Source of the DNA: Caenorhabditis remanei
Taxonomy: Eukaryota; Nematoda; Chromadorea; Rhabditida; Rhabditidae
Assembly (NCBI RefSeq): GCF_010183535.1
Contig: NC_071328.1
Span: 14,384,001 to 14,448,000 of the forward strand
Direction of reading: 5' to 3'
DNA length: 64,000 bases
The notes under the pieces are model-generated. The model saw only the letters and a list, made by a program, of their open reading frames with translations, was not told the origin of the DNA and did no database searches. Made by a program: the position numbers and the translations under genes. Below, one piece after another: positions 1 to 8,509 of this stretch (positions are counted from its first letter, which is position 1; every line of letters begins with the position of its first letter).

Positions 1-265
1 TGATTTTATGGCCTGACCAGTCCAGATCGACTATAACTTTTTGAGAGTACAAACGAGCTATATTGATTTGAGTGTAGATTTTTTTGGAGCAAAGCGAGAG
101 CTTGAATCTGGAAATACGGGAGGGAATTAGTCAAGTTAGATAAATAAGATTAACTCACTTTTCTTCAATACTCAATGACTTGAATATCTCGCACAGGATC
201 AATTGGGGAAGACGGAGGGGAAGGGAAGATGACATCGCAGAGCGATGGGGAAGGGAAGATGACAT
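1..265 (-). CDS. F-box protein, 3' part outside window
   Basis: This is the 5' part of an F-box gene: exon 1 is 265-159, the intron 158-108 (51 bp, GTGAGT donor, TTTCCAG acceptor), and exon 2 runs from 107 off the left edge. Exon 1 encodes the start of an F-box (LRLPQLILCEIFKSLSIEE) and exon 2 continues with the KLALCSKK-like segment seen in the other copies. By family, F-box proteins bind Skp1 and bring substrates to SCF ubiquitin ligases. The first ten codons are duplicated in frame by a 30-bp tandem repeat, so there are two possible ATGs (265 and 235). The outer ATG is chosen because it keeps the whole frame; the inner one matches the start used by sister genes. The frame is also open further upstream. 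Confidence 0.8.
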
Positions 266-280
266 CGCAGAGCGATGGGG
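221..280. repeat. 30-bp tandem duplication at F-box gene start
   Basis: Bases 221-250 and 251-280 are identical 30-bp units. They cover the start codon of the first F-box gene and add ten codons in frame. Confidence 0.95.
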
Positions 281-1406
281 ATGAAATGAGGAGAATCGAC
301 AGGGAGTAATGAGATGTGTGAATAGAATCTGGGAATGGAGGAGGGCCTGCGTTTCGTGGCGAGACCACACCATCTGTCGGTTTGGGATGGTCTGTGGGAA
401 AAATAACAGATCGATCGACCATCTCTGAACCTTGCTAAGATTGCTCGAATCGTTCTGGGAGATTGATTGAATTTATCAGCTCACCACTGAGTTGTTGATG
501 CCATGTCTGAAAATCACTGGTCTAGATTTAAGAAAAACCAAAAATAATGCAAAAACCATTGAAAGAAAAACCAAAATTTTAATAATTTTAAATGTGGATT
601 AGCAATTTTTTTCAGAAAATTTGTAGAAGGAGCTAGGATATTTAAATGGTGGATGTGGAGAATACAAATGCGTAGATCTCGACGAGCTCTAGCTCCGTGA
701 CCCACTACGGGCGTCGGATGGCTATTCGTTATTATGCCGCGGGCCGGGCTAGAAAGGCTTTTTTGGCCATTTTTGCGTTTTTTGGCACTTTTCAGGGCCG
801 GCGCCACATTAACGAATAGCCATCCGGCCCGTAGTGGGTCACAGAGATATAACTCTCCGAGATCCACATTTTGCTATATTTTTCAGCTCATAAAACTCAG
901 TTTGAAGCGAGTTACGCGCCGGCCCGTTTCGGCCCGGTTGACAAGTATGGATAACATTGGCGAACAGACGGGGCGAAACAATTTTTCTCTGCGTTTCTTT
1001 ATTTTAAGCGCTATTTAAGATGTCATCCTTGGGAGACGTCGTCTGGTAACTCTAACTTAGGTGTCTAGATCATTCTCTAGTGATATAAATGTAAATACTT
1101 TCTTTTTTCTAATTGAAGCAATCGCAAAGTCTATCCGTGACAGAGTTCCCTGATGATTCCTCAAACTTGGGATTAATTAGATCTTTTATTAAATTAAAAT
1201 AAATTATAAAAATAGCAGGAAAGTGTGAAAAATCATAAAGACATTAGAAATGGAAAGAAAAATGAAAAGGCGCTCCCGTCCTCTCTTTTATATAAGGAGG
1301 GACGGAGCAAGAATGGGAAATGCAGAGGGAAGAGACATAATAAATATAGATTCGATGATAAAGTTGATTTTTAGAAAGGATGAGAAAAAAGTACATCATA
1401 GTTTGT
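266..1406. other. Intergenic, repeat-derived
   Basis: No gene was recognised here. The stretch contains one arm of the F-box upstream palindrome (about 290-420), a broken copy of a small helix-turn-helix-like exon on the minus strand (504-431, with TGA at codon 8), a hAT-type MITE end (672-949), and a block (about 950-1406) that recurs downstream of other F-box genes in this array. Confidence 0.6.
672..949. mobile_element. hAT-type palindromic MITE, 5'-truncated
   Basis: This GC-rich palindrome matches the intact copies at 5847-6225 and 37382-37720 but lacks the first terminal repeat. It ends ACAAGTATG. The flank after this end (GATAACATTgGCGAAC) matches the flank after the 5847-6225 copy, so the two probably descend from one insertion that was later duplicated with the F-box unit. 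Confidence 0.7.
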
Positions 1407-2339
1407 TTATTCAAATCGAGTCACAGACATTTCAATACTACTGAAAAGAGTGTTAATAGTTGCCTTCTTTGATCCATCATCAGTTTGGAAGACCATTCCG
1501 TCGAATTCCCTCCAATTCATTCCCAAAATCAGTTCTCCATTATTTGTAATATTTTGCCTTCCGATGTACAGATATTCTAGATTCGAGAACCCTCCAGCCT
1601 TCCATTTTCTAAGTATCACTTCCAAATCCTTGTTTTCCAAATGAGTCCAGCTGAGTGTAATTCTAGTACAAGTGCACGCTAAAAGATGTTCCAGAGTGAA
1701 CCAAGCGGAATTCGTGATATTAATATTCTGTGGCCATGAAGCGAAAACTGGTGTGAGCTGATTCATACCGGAAAAGATTACAAGATCCTCGACCAGTTCC
1801 AGTTTTTTAGATATCTGGTTCCACAATAAGACTCGATCTTCTGATCCATCAAGTTCAATAGTGAGCTTCTTGAATTTCACTTGCAGATCAAACAACATTG
1901 CAATTGTTGGTCGATATAAATCACTATGAAAGTAACTAATAGTAGTTGAAAATTTGCATTGAAACATCTTCAATAGATGTTCAATAGCGGAGAGAAATGC
2001 ACAACATGCAATAGAAAATTGTTGAGTATTTGAATTGTGACGTTTCCAGAAATGATAAATGGAGATTTTAAATGAATCTCTGTAATTTTCGGAGCAAACT
2101 TTGATTTTATGGCCTGACCAGTCCAGATCGACTATAACTTTTTGAGAGTATAAACGAGCATTATTGATTTGAGTGGAGATTTTCTTGGAGCAGAGGGAGA
2201 TTTTGAATCTGGAAATACGGAAGGAAATTAGTCAGGTTAGATAAATAAGATTAACTCACTTTTCTTCAATACTCAATGACTTGAATATATCGCACAGGAC
2301 CAATTGGGGAAGACGGAGGAGGGGAAACGAAGAAGACAT
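1407..2339 (-). CDS. F-box / FBA_2-like protein, 293 aa
   Basis: The gene has two exons: 2339-2260 (26 codons plus 2 bases) and 2208-1407, with a 51-bp intron. The joined frame is open for 293 residues. Residues about 4-45 form the F-box (FPLLRLPQLVLCDIFKSL). The C-terminal third has the FBA_2 signature: a WPQN segment, then LLACTCTRITLSWTHLENKD and GGFSNLEYLYIG. FBA_2 domains in nematode F-box proteins are thought to bind substrates. The start ATG is the one conserved in sister genes. Compared with the copies at 3782 and 14035, one codon is missing in the IYH-FWK region, which keeps the frame. The reading frame stays open upstream of the ATG through the palindromic repeat. Confidence 0.88.
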
Positions 2340-2562
2340 CGCAGAGCAATCGGGATGAAATGAGGAGAAACGACAGGGAGTAATGAGATGTGTGAATAGA
2401 ATGTGGGATTGGAGGAGTGCCTGCGTTTCGTGGCGAGACCACAAAAAGTCGTATGGGAAAAATAGCAGATCGATCGACCCTAGTACTACCGTTGCGCACA
2501 CAGTCGATCGTTCCCATAGACCAAGGCTGAACGACAGACTGTGTGGTCATCTGACGATAATT

Positions 2563-2712
2563 AAACTGATGATCATGGATGACGAAGAACATATTTTGGG
2601 AATGAATTGGTGGGAATTAGTTGGGAAGGTTATCAGAACTGATGATGGATCACTAAAGGCTACTATCAACATTCGTTACGATAGAATTGAAATGTCTGTT
2701 ACTCTATTTTAA
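2563..2712 (+). pseudogene. 3' fragment of F-box/FBA_2 gene
   Basis: The plus strand encodes only the last ~50 residues of the family (EEHILGMNWWELVGKVIRTD to the stop at 2712). There is no F-box exon or FBA_2 core in front of it; a partial upstream palindrome (about 2370-2555) takes their place. It opposes the flanking minus-strand genes. A near copy is at 4987-5116. Confidence 0.8.
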
Positions 2713-3371
2713 TAAACATTACATATTGACATGTGAACTCTATAAAAAAGTGTTGTTAGATTTCTATTAATATCAGCACACGATTTCAGCTGTACCAATC
2801 GACCCAGACTAAAAAGTATTGTCAATTTATTATGTGTGATGCTTACTTTATCTCGTAACCTTGCTAAGATTTCTCGAATCGTTCCGGAAGATTGATTGAA
2901 TTGATCAGCTAACCACTGAGTTGTTGATGCCATGTCTGAAAATCACAAAAGAAACAAATTTTAGAAAAACCAAAAATAATGCAAAAACCATTGACACTGG
3001 CAAAAATTTTAAAAGTTTTAAATGTGGAGCAACAACATTTTGCTGAAAATTTGTAGAAGGAGCTAGGATATTGATATGATGGATGTGGAGAATACGAATG
3101 CGTATTCAAACTCTGGTTAATACATAAATAGGCGGAGTTATACGCCTTTTTTTCCAAAATGTGCAGTGTAATCAGCACTAAAATGAAATTTAGGGCATTC
3201 GCGTGAAATTATAACGATAAAAACCACCAAAATTGAGTGCTAAAAGTCATATAACTTGATCAGTTCTGGTTTCAAGTAAATTTTAAGAAAAACGTTACGA
3301 ATTCCCATAATTTTTTAGTTTTCAAATGATACACCGTTCCAAGAGGTAACCCCCCACAAGTGCGCCCTAAC
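2587..3371. repeat. Duplicated intergenic block, copy 1
   Basis: This block is nearly the same as 4988-5775: the gene fragment, the small helix-turn-helix exon, and about 450 bp downstream. The two copies differ at a few scattered sites. This shows that whole gene-plus-spacer units were duplicated in tandem. Confidence 0.85.
2773..2933 (-). CDS. Possible 40-aa helix-turn-helix peptide, copy 1
   Basis: A possible two-exon gene: 2933-2847 (29 codons) and 2808-2773, with a 38-bp intron (GTAAGC donor, TTTTAG acceptor). The first exon, MASTTQWLADQF then GTIREILARLR, has the spacing of a helix-turn-helix. The family is not recognised. An equal copy with intact splice sites is at 5177-5337. Two further copies (431-504 and 12978-13064) have a stop at codon 8. 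It may be a leftover first exon of a transposase or regulator rather than a working gene. Confidence 0.3.
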
Positions 3372-3781
3372 GATAACAGACGGGACGAAACTATTTTTCT
3401 CTGCGTCTCTTTGTTTTCAGTGCTATTTAAAATGTCATCCGTGGGAGACGTCGTCTGGTAACTCTAACTTAGACGTCTAGATCATTCTCTAGTGATATAA
3501 ATATAAAAACTTTCTTTTTTTCTCATTGAAGCAATTGCAAGGTCTATCCGTGACTGAGTTCCCTGATGTTGATGTGTTGGTGTGAGTGGGAGAAGAACAT
3601 CTAACTTGGAATTAATTAGACCTTTTATTAAATTAAAATAAATAATAAAAATAGCAGGAAAGTGTGAAAAATCATGAAGACATTAGAAATGGGAAGAAAA
3701 ATGAAAAGGCGCTCCAGACATAATAAATATAGATTTGAGTTGATTTTTAGAAAGGATGAGAAAAAGTACATCAACGTTTTT
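3372..3781. other. Intergenic, F-box 3'-flank repeat
   Basis: No gene was seen. The sequence matches the 3' flanking block of the other minus-strand F-box genes, including the GGAGACGTCGTCTGG and AGCAGGAAAGTGTGAAAAATC words, and belongs to the duplicated unit. Confidence 0.6.
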
Positions 3782-4717
3782 TTATTCAAATCGAGTCACA
3801 GACATTTCAAACCATTGGTTTCCAATTCTTAAAGTTGCTTTCTTTGATCCATCATCAGTTTGGATAACCTTCCCTTCTAATTCGTTCAAACTCATTCCCA
3901 AAATTGTCGCTCCAATATTTGTAATTCTATGACTATGAATCTTCAGATAATTTAAATTCGGAAATCCTCCAGTTTTCCAATTCTTGAGTATTATATCCAA
4001 ATCCTTGTTTTCCAAATGAGTCCAGCTGAGTGTAATTCTAGTACAAGTGCACGCCAAAAGAGTTTCCAGAGTGATCCAAGCGGAATTCCTGATATCAATA
4101 TTCTGTGGCCATGAAGCGAAAACTGGTGTGAGCTGATTCATACCGGAAAAGATTACAAGATCCTCGACCAGTTCCAGTTTTTTAGATATCTGGTTCCACA
4201 ATAAGACTCGATCTTCTGATCCATCAAGTTCAATAGAGATCCTCTTGAATTTCACTTGCAGATCAAACAACCTTGAAAATGTTGGTCGATATAAATCACT
4301 ATTATGGTGATCAATAGTAATTGAAATCTTGCAATAAAACATCTTCAATAGATGTTCAATAGCGGAGAGAAATGCACAACATGCGATGGAAAATTGTTGA
4401 GTATTTGAATTATGACTTTTCCAGAAATCGGGATAAATGGAGATTTTAAATAAATCTCTATAATTTTCGGAGCAAACTCTGATTTTGTGACCTGACCAGT
4501 CCGGATCGACTATAACTTTTTGAGAGTACAAACGAGCATTATTGATTTGAATAGAGATTTTCCTGGAGCAGAGCGAGAGCTTGAATCTGGAAATAGGGAA
4601 GGAAATTAGTCAGGTTAGATAAATAAGATTAACTCACTTTTCTTCAATACTCAATGACTTGAATATATCGCACAGGACCAATTGGGGAAGACGGAGGAGG
4701 GGAAACGAAGAAGACAT
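3782..4717 (-). CDS. F-box / FBA_2-like protein, 294 aa
   Basis: Exons are 4717-4638 and 4586-3782, separated by a 51-bp intron; the joined frame is open for 294 residues. The F-box occupies about residues 4-50 and the FBA_2-like region about 186-245 (WPQNIDIRNS, CTCTRITLSW, NWKTGGFPNLNYLKI). It ends MSVTRFE, the usual family C-terminus. The neighbours are tandem relatives on the same strand, and a complete upstream palindrome (4743-4985) begins 26 bp before the ATG. Role by family: SCF substrate adaptor. The target cannot be inferred. Confidence 0.9.
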
Positions 4718-4742
4718 CGCAGATCGATGGGGATGAAATGAG

Positions 4743-4985
4743 GAGAAACGACAGGGAGTAATGAGATGTGTGAATATAATCTGGTGTCGGAGGAGTGCCT
4801 GCGTTTCGTGGCGAGACCACAAAAAATCGTATGGGAAAATAACAGATCGATCGGCCCTAGTACTACCGTTGCGCACACAGTCGTTCCCATAGACCAAGGC
4901 TGAACGACAGACTACGTGGTCTCGTCACGAAAGGCAGGCACTTCTCCAATCCCAGGTTCTATTTACACATCTCATTACTCCCTGT
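4743..4985. promoter_or_regulatory. F-box upstream palindrome, full copy
   Basis: An imperfect inverted repeat. The left arm (GAAACGACAGGGAGTAATG ... TTTCGTGGCGAGACCAC) is mirrored by a right arm (GTGGTCTCGTCACGAAAGGC ... CATTACTCCCTGTCG) around a unique core with CTAGTACTACCGTTGCGCAC. It lies directly before the F-box first exon. A promoter role is an inference from position only. Confidence 0.7.
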
Positions 4986-4986
4986 C

Positions 4987-5116
4987 GAGAACATATTTTG
5001 GGAATGAACTGGAGGGAATTAGCCGGGAAGGTTATCAGAACTGATGATGGATCACTAAAGGCTACTATTATAACATTCGTTACGATAGAATTGAAATGTC
5101 TGTTACTCTATTTTAA
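4987..5116 (+). pseudogene. 3' fragment of F-box/FBA_2 gene
   Basis: This is a second copy of the plus-strand tail seen at 2563-2712, starting near GAACATATTTTGGGAATGAA. It carries a 3-base insertion in the ACTATTATAACATTC stretch and keeps the same terminal stop. It is joined directly to the right arm of the palindrome at 4743-4985. Confidence 0.8.
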
Positions 5117-5775
5117 TAAACATTACATATTGAAATGTGAACTCTATAAAAAAGTGTTGTTAGATTTCTATTAATATCAGCACACGATTTCAGCTGGACC
5201 AATCGACCCAGACTAAAAAGTATTGTCAATTTATTATGTGTGATGCTTACTTTATCTCGGAACCTTGCTAAGATTTCTCGAATCGTTCCGGAAGATTGAT
5301 TGAATTGATCAGCTAACCACTGAGTTGTTGATGCCATGTCTGAAAATCACAAAAGAAACAAATTTTAGAAAAACCAAAAATAATGCAAAAACCATTGACA
5401 CTGGCAAAAATTTTAAAAGTTTTAAATGTGGAGCAACAACATTTTGCTGAAAATTTGTAGAAGGAGCTAGGATATTGATATGATGGATGTGGAGAATACG
5501 AATGCGTATTCAAACTCTGGTTAATACATAAATAGGCGGAGTTATACGCCTTTTTTTCCAAAATGTGCAGTGTAATCAGCACTAAAATGAAATTTAGGGC
5601 ATTCGCGTGAAATTATAACGATAAAAACCACCGAAATTGAGGACTAAAAGTCATGTAACTTGATCAGTTCAGGTTTCAAGTAAATATTGAGAAACACGTT
5701 ACGAATTTACATAATTTTTTAGTTTTCAAATGATATACCGTTCCAAGAGGTAGCCCCCGATAAGTGCGCCCTAAC
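4988..5775. repeat. Duplicated intergenic block, copy 2
   Basis: This copy matches 2587-3371 along its whole length with few differences. Confidence 0.85.
5177..5337 (-). CDS. Possible 40-aa helix-turn-helix peptide, copy 2
   Basis: The exon structure is the same as at 2773-2933: exon 1 is 5337-5251, exon 2 is 5212-5177. The coding differences from copy 1 are an L-to-F change late in exon 1 and a T-to-P change in exon 2. Both splice sites are kept. Whether it is expressed cannot be told from sequence. Confidence 0.3.
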
Positions 5776-5846
5776 GATGACATTATCGAACAGAGGGGGC
5801 GAAACAATTTTTCTCTGCGTCTCTATGTTTTCAGTGCTATTTAAGA

Positions 5847-6225
5847 CATACTTGCAAACCGGACCGAAACGGGCCGACACGGGCCGACACGGGCCGGCGC
5901 GTAACTCGCTAAAAACTCAATATTATGAGCTGAAAAATATACCAAAATGTAGATCTCGACGAGCTCTATCTCCGTGACCTACTACGGGCCGGATGGCAAT
6001 TTGTTAATGTGCTGTGGGCCGGGCTAAAAAGGCTTTTTTGGCCATTTTCGCGTTTTTTGGCTCTTTTTCCCGGCCCGCGGCACATTAATGAATATCCATC
6101 CGGCCCGTAGTGGGTAACACAGATAGAACTCTCCGAGATCTACATTTTGGAATTTTTTTCAGCTCATAATATTGAGTTTAAAGCGAGTTACGCGCCGGCC
6201 CGTTTTGGCCCAGTTTGGAAGTATG
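5847..6225. mobile_element. hAT-type palindromic MITE, full length
   Basis: This 379-bp GC-rich palindrome starts CATACTTGCAAACCGG and ends GGAAGTATG. It has a mirrored inner half carrying GTAGATCTCGACGAGCTCTA and its complement. No 8-bp target duplication is visible at this copy, probably because the flanks were rearranged by the array duplications; the copy at 37382 has one. Confidence 0.85.
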
Positions 6226-6330
6226 GATAACATTAGCGAACAGACGGGGCGAAACCATTTTTCTCTGCGTCTCTTTGTTTTCAGTGCTATTTAAGATGTC
6301 ATCCTTGGGAGACGCCGTCAGGTAACTCTC

Positions 6331-6497
6331 CCTGTTTGGACCCTTCGACAAGTCATGTCAGAGGATCCAAACTTCGACCTCGTTTTTCTCGAATACCAGG
6401 CCTCGAGGGCAAAAACTAAATATATATTTGGAATCAGCGTTTTCTCAGCTTTCCAATGATATAGGTCACGTCCCGTAACTCCACGGTCACCTGGAGG
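6331..6497. repeat. Half copy of a foldback repeat
   Basis: This stretch (GACCCTTCGACAAGTCATGT onward) equals the right half of the foldback at 13411-13665, here with the left arm missing. It ends with a word (TTTCCAATGATATAGGTCAC) also found in the foldback at 56903-57842. Confidence 0.65.
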
Positions 6498-6891
6498 CCC
6501 TAGTTAGGTGTCTAGATCATTTTCTAGTGATATAAATATTAAAACTTTCTTTTTTCTAATTGAAGCAATTGCAAGGTGTATCCGTGACTGAGTTCCCTGA
6601 TGTTGATGAGTTGGTGTGAGTGGAAGAAGAACATCTAACTTGGAATTAATTAGACCTTTAATTAAATTAAAACAAATAATAAAAATAGCAGGAAGGTGTG
6701 AAAAATCATCAAGACGTTAGAAATGGGAAGAAAAATGAAAAGGCGCTCCCGTCCTCTCTTTTATATTAGGAGGGACGGAGCAATAGTGGGAAATGCAGGG
6801 GGAAGAGACATAATAAAAATAGATTCGATGATAAAGTTGATTTTTAGAAAGGATGAGAAAAAAGTACATCATAGTTTGTTTATTCAATTCG

Positions 6892-7513
6892 TGTGACGAA
6901 GGGGGGGTTCTGGCTCGCACTAACTGGAGGGACGCTTTGTAGTGAAACCGAATATGACTCGATACCTCAAACTTGGGTAATTAAACCGTTTATTATAACA
7001 ATAAAGAGATCTAAGTTAAAATAAACAAAGGTTGAACAATTGAGATGTAAGCTTCTTGGGAAGCTTACCAATTTGGAGGTATGGAGAGGAAACTTCTTGA
7101 TGAAGTTTCCTAGAGATTGGAAGGTGAGGAAAAAAAGGGGAAAAGGGGAGAAAAGGGGAGAAAAAAGGGGAGAAGCTTTTGATACCAGCTTCTGGTGGAG
7201 AATGGTAGGAAAGAATGAAACAATCTCGCACTCGCCCCCAAGGGGCGTGGCCAGACTGTCTCATGATAGATTGAGAGGGGGAGAGAAAGACAGAAGAAGA
7301 GAGAGTGTTAGCCAGGAGCTAAGAGAGTTCTCTCTTCTTCAACATTGGAAGGTGTTGGGGGGGAAATAGTGCGGACTCTTTGAGAGTCATGAGACAAAGG
7401 TCATTCAGAGAGAGGGGGAGAGAGGGTTCCTTATGTATTGGGACCGTCTCTCTTTCTCCCACTGAATGACGTAAACGATTAGAGGAGGAAGGTACTCAGA
7501 TGTTCTGAGTACA
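6892..7513. mobile_element. Solo LTR with 5-bp target duplication
   Basis: A 622-bp insertion starts TGTGACGAAGG and ends CTGAGTACA, the TG...CA form of a retrotransposon LTR. It is flanked by ATTCG on both sides (6887-6891 and 7514-7518). The pre-insertion site is seen in the sister genes: it broke the last codons of an F-box gene, whose remains start at 7514. No internal retrotransposon sequence remains, so this is best read as a solo LTR left by recombination. Confidence 0.85.
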
Positions 7514-7746
7514 ATTCGAGTCACAGACATTTCAATACTTCGGAAGGAAGTTGTAATAGTTGCCTTCTTTAATCCATCATCAGTTTGGATAACCTTCCCG
7601 GCTAACTCCCTCCAATTCATTCCCAAAATCAGTTCTCCATTATTTTGACTTTCGATGTACAGATATTCTAGATTTGAGAACCCTCCAGCCTTCCAATTTT
7701 TGAGTATCTCATCCAAATCCTTGTTTTTCAAATGAGACTGGAAAAG
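7514..7746 (-). pseudogene. F-box/FBA_2 fragment truncated at both ends
   Basis: Only the FBA_2 tail remains (SHLKNKDLDEILKNW, GGFSNLEYLYIES, GELILGMNWRELAGKVIQTD, IEMSVTR). The 3' end, including the stop codon, was lost to the solo LTR at 7513. The 5' side breaks at about 7747 into unrelated sequence. A small deletion also removed the NIT residues after ESQ. Confidence 0.9.
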
Positions 7747-8509
7747 TCTAACATGGGAATGACCCAAGGTGAAACGCTGGGTTGTCTTAGATATTTTGGG
7801 AAATGATAGCCCTTACCCCAACTAGAACAAAATAAAAATATTACGTGCCCCTTTTAAGTTTTCAGAGAATGACAGACATAATTCGTTTTTTTCGAATTTT
7901 TCGAGTGGAACCACTTCGAGACATTGTAACTCGGTCAATTCAAGAGCAATCTTTTCAAACTAAAGTGTAATCGCAAGATATAGACCAAGGCTTCATAAAA
8001 GGTAACAGACTCATGTTTCCAGCTGTGACTCCCAGATTACTACAAATCAAAATGTGAAATTTTGCACTTCTCATGAAATCAGAAAGTGGTCATTTTCGAA
8101 AAAAGGTATTTGGGAGACTATGTCTATCCGAGTGCCAGTGACAAATAAGGTAAATATACGTATTCAAATATATGGCTCACCTTTCATTCCAGAGACTTAT
8201 TTTCATTTTTTCAGTTTTTAAGTCCGACTTCATGTATAGGGGTACGTCAATTCGTTAAAAATAACTTCCGCGTTTTTCAGTGAATTTTCCTTTTTTTTTA
8301 GCTAGACGGCAATCACAATGTTTCAAAAACTATATTACGCTTAAATGTCAGTATACCTTTTGCTCAGAACAATTAATCAACTCTACAGTTGAAAAATCTC
8401 ACGTATCCCTATACATGAAGTTGAACTGAAGTTGAGCGCTCCCGGCATAATAAATATAGATATGAGTTGATTTTCAGAAAGGATGAGAAAAAAGTACATC
8501 AAGGTTTGT
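7747..8509. other. Intergenic, unrecognised repeat
   Basis: No gene was seen. The stretch starts where the F-box fragment is broken and ends where the normal 3' flank of the next F-box gene resumes (about 8455). It contains short inverted words (TTCATGTATAGGGGTACGT and TATCCCTATACATGAAG), so it is probably an inserted non-coding repeat. Confidence 0.45.
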
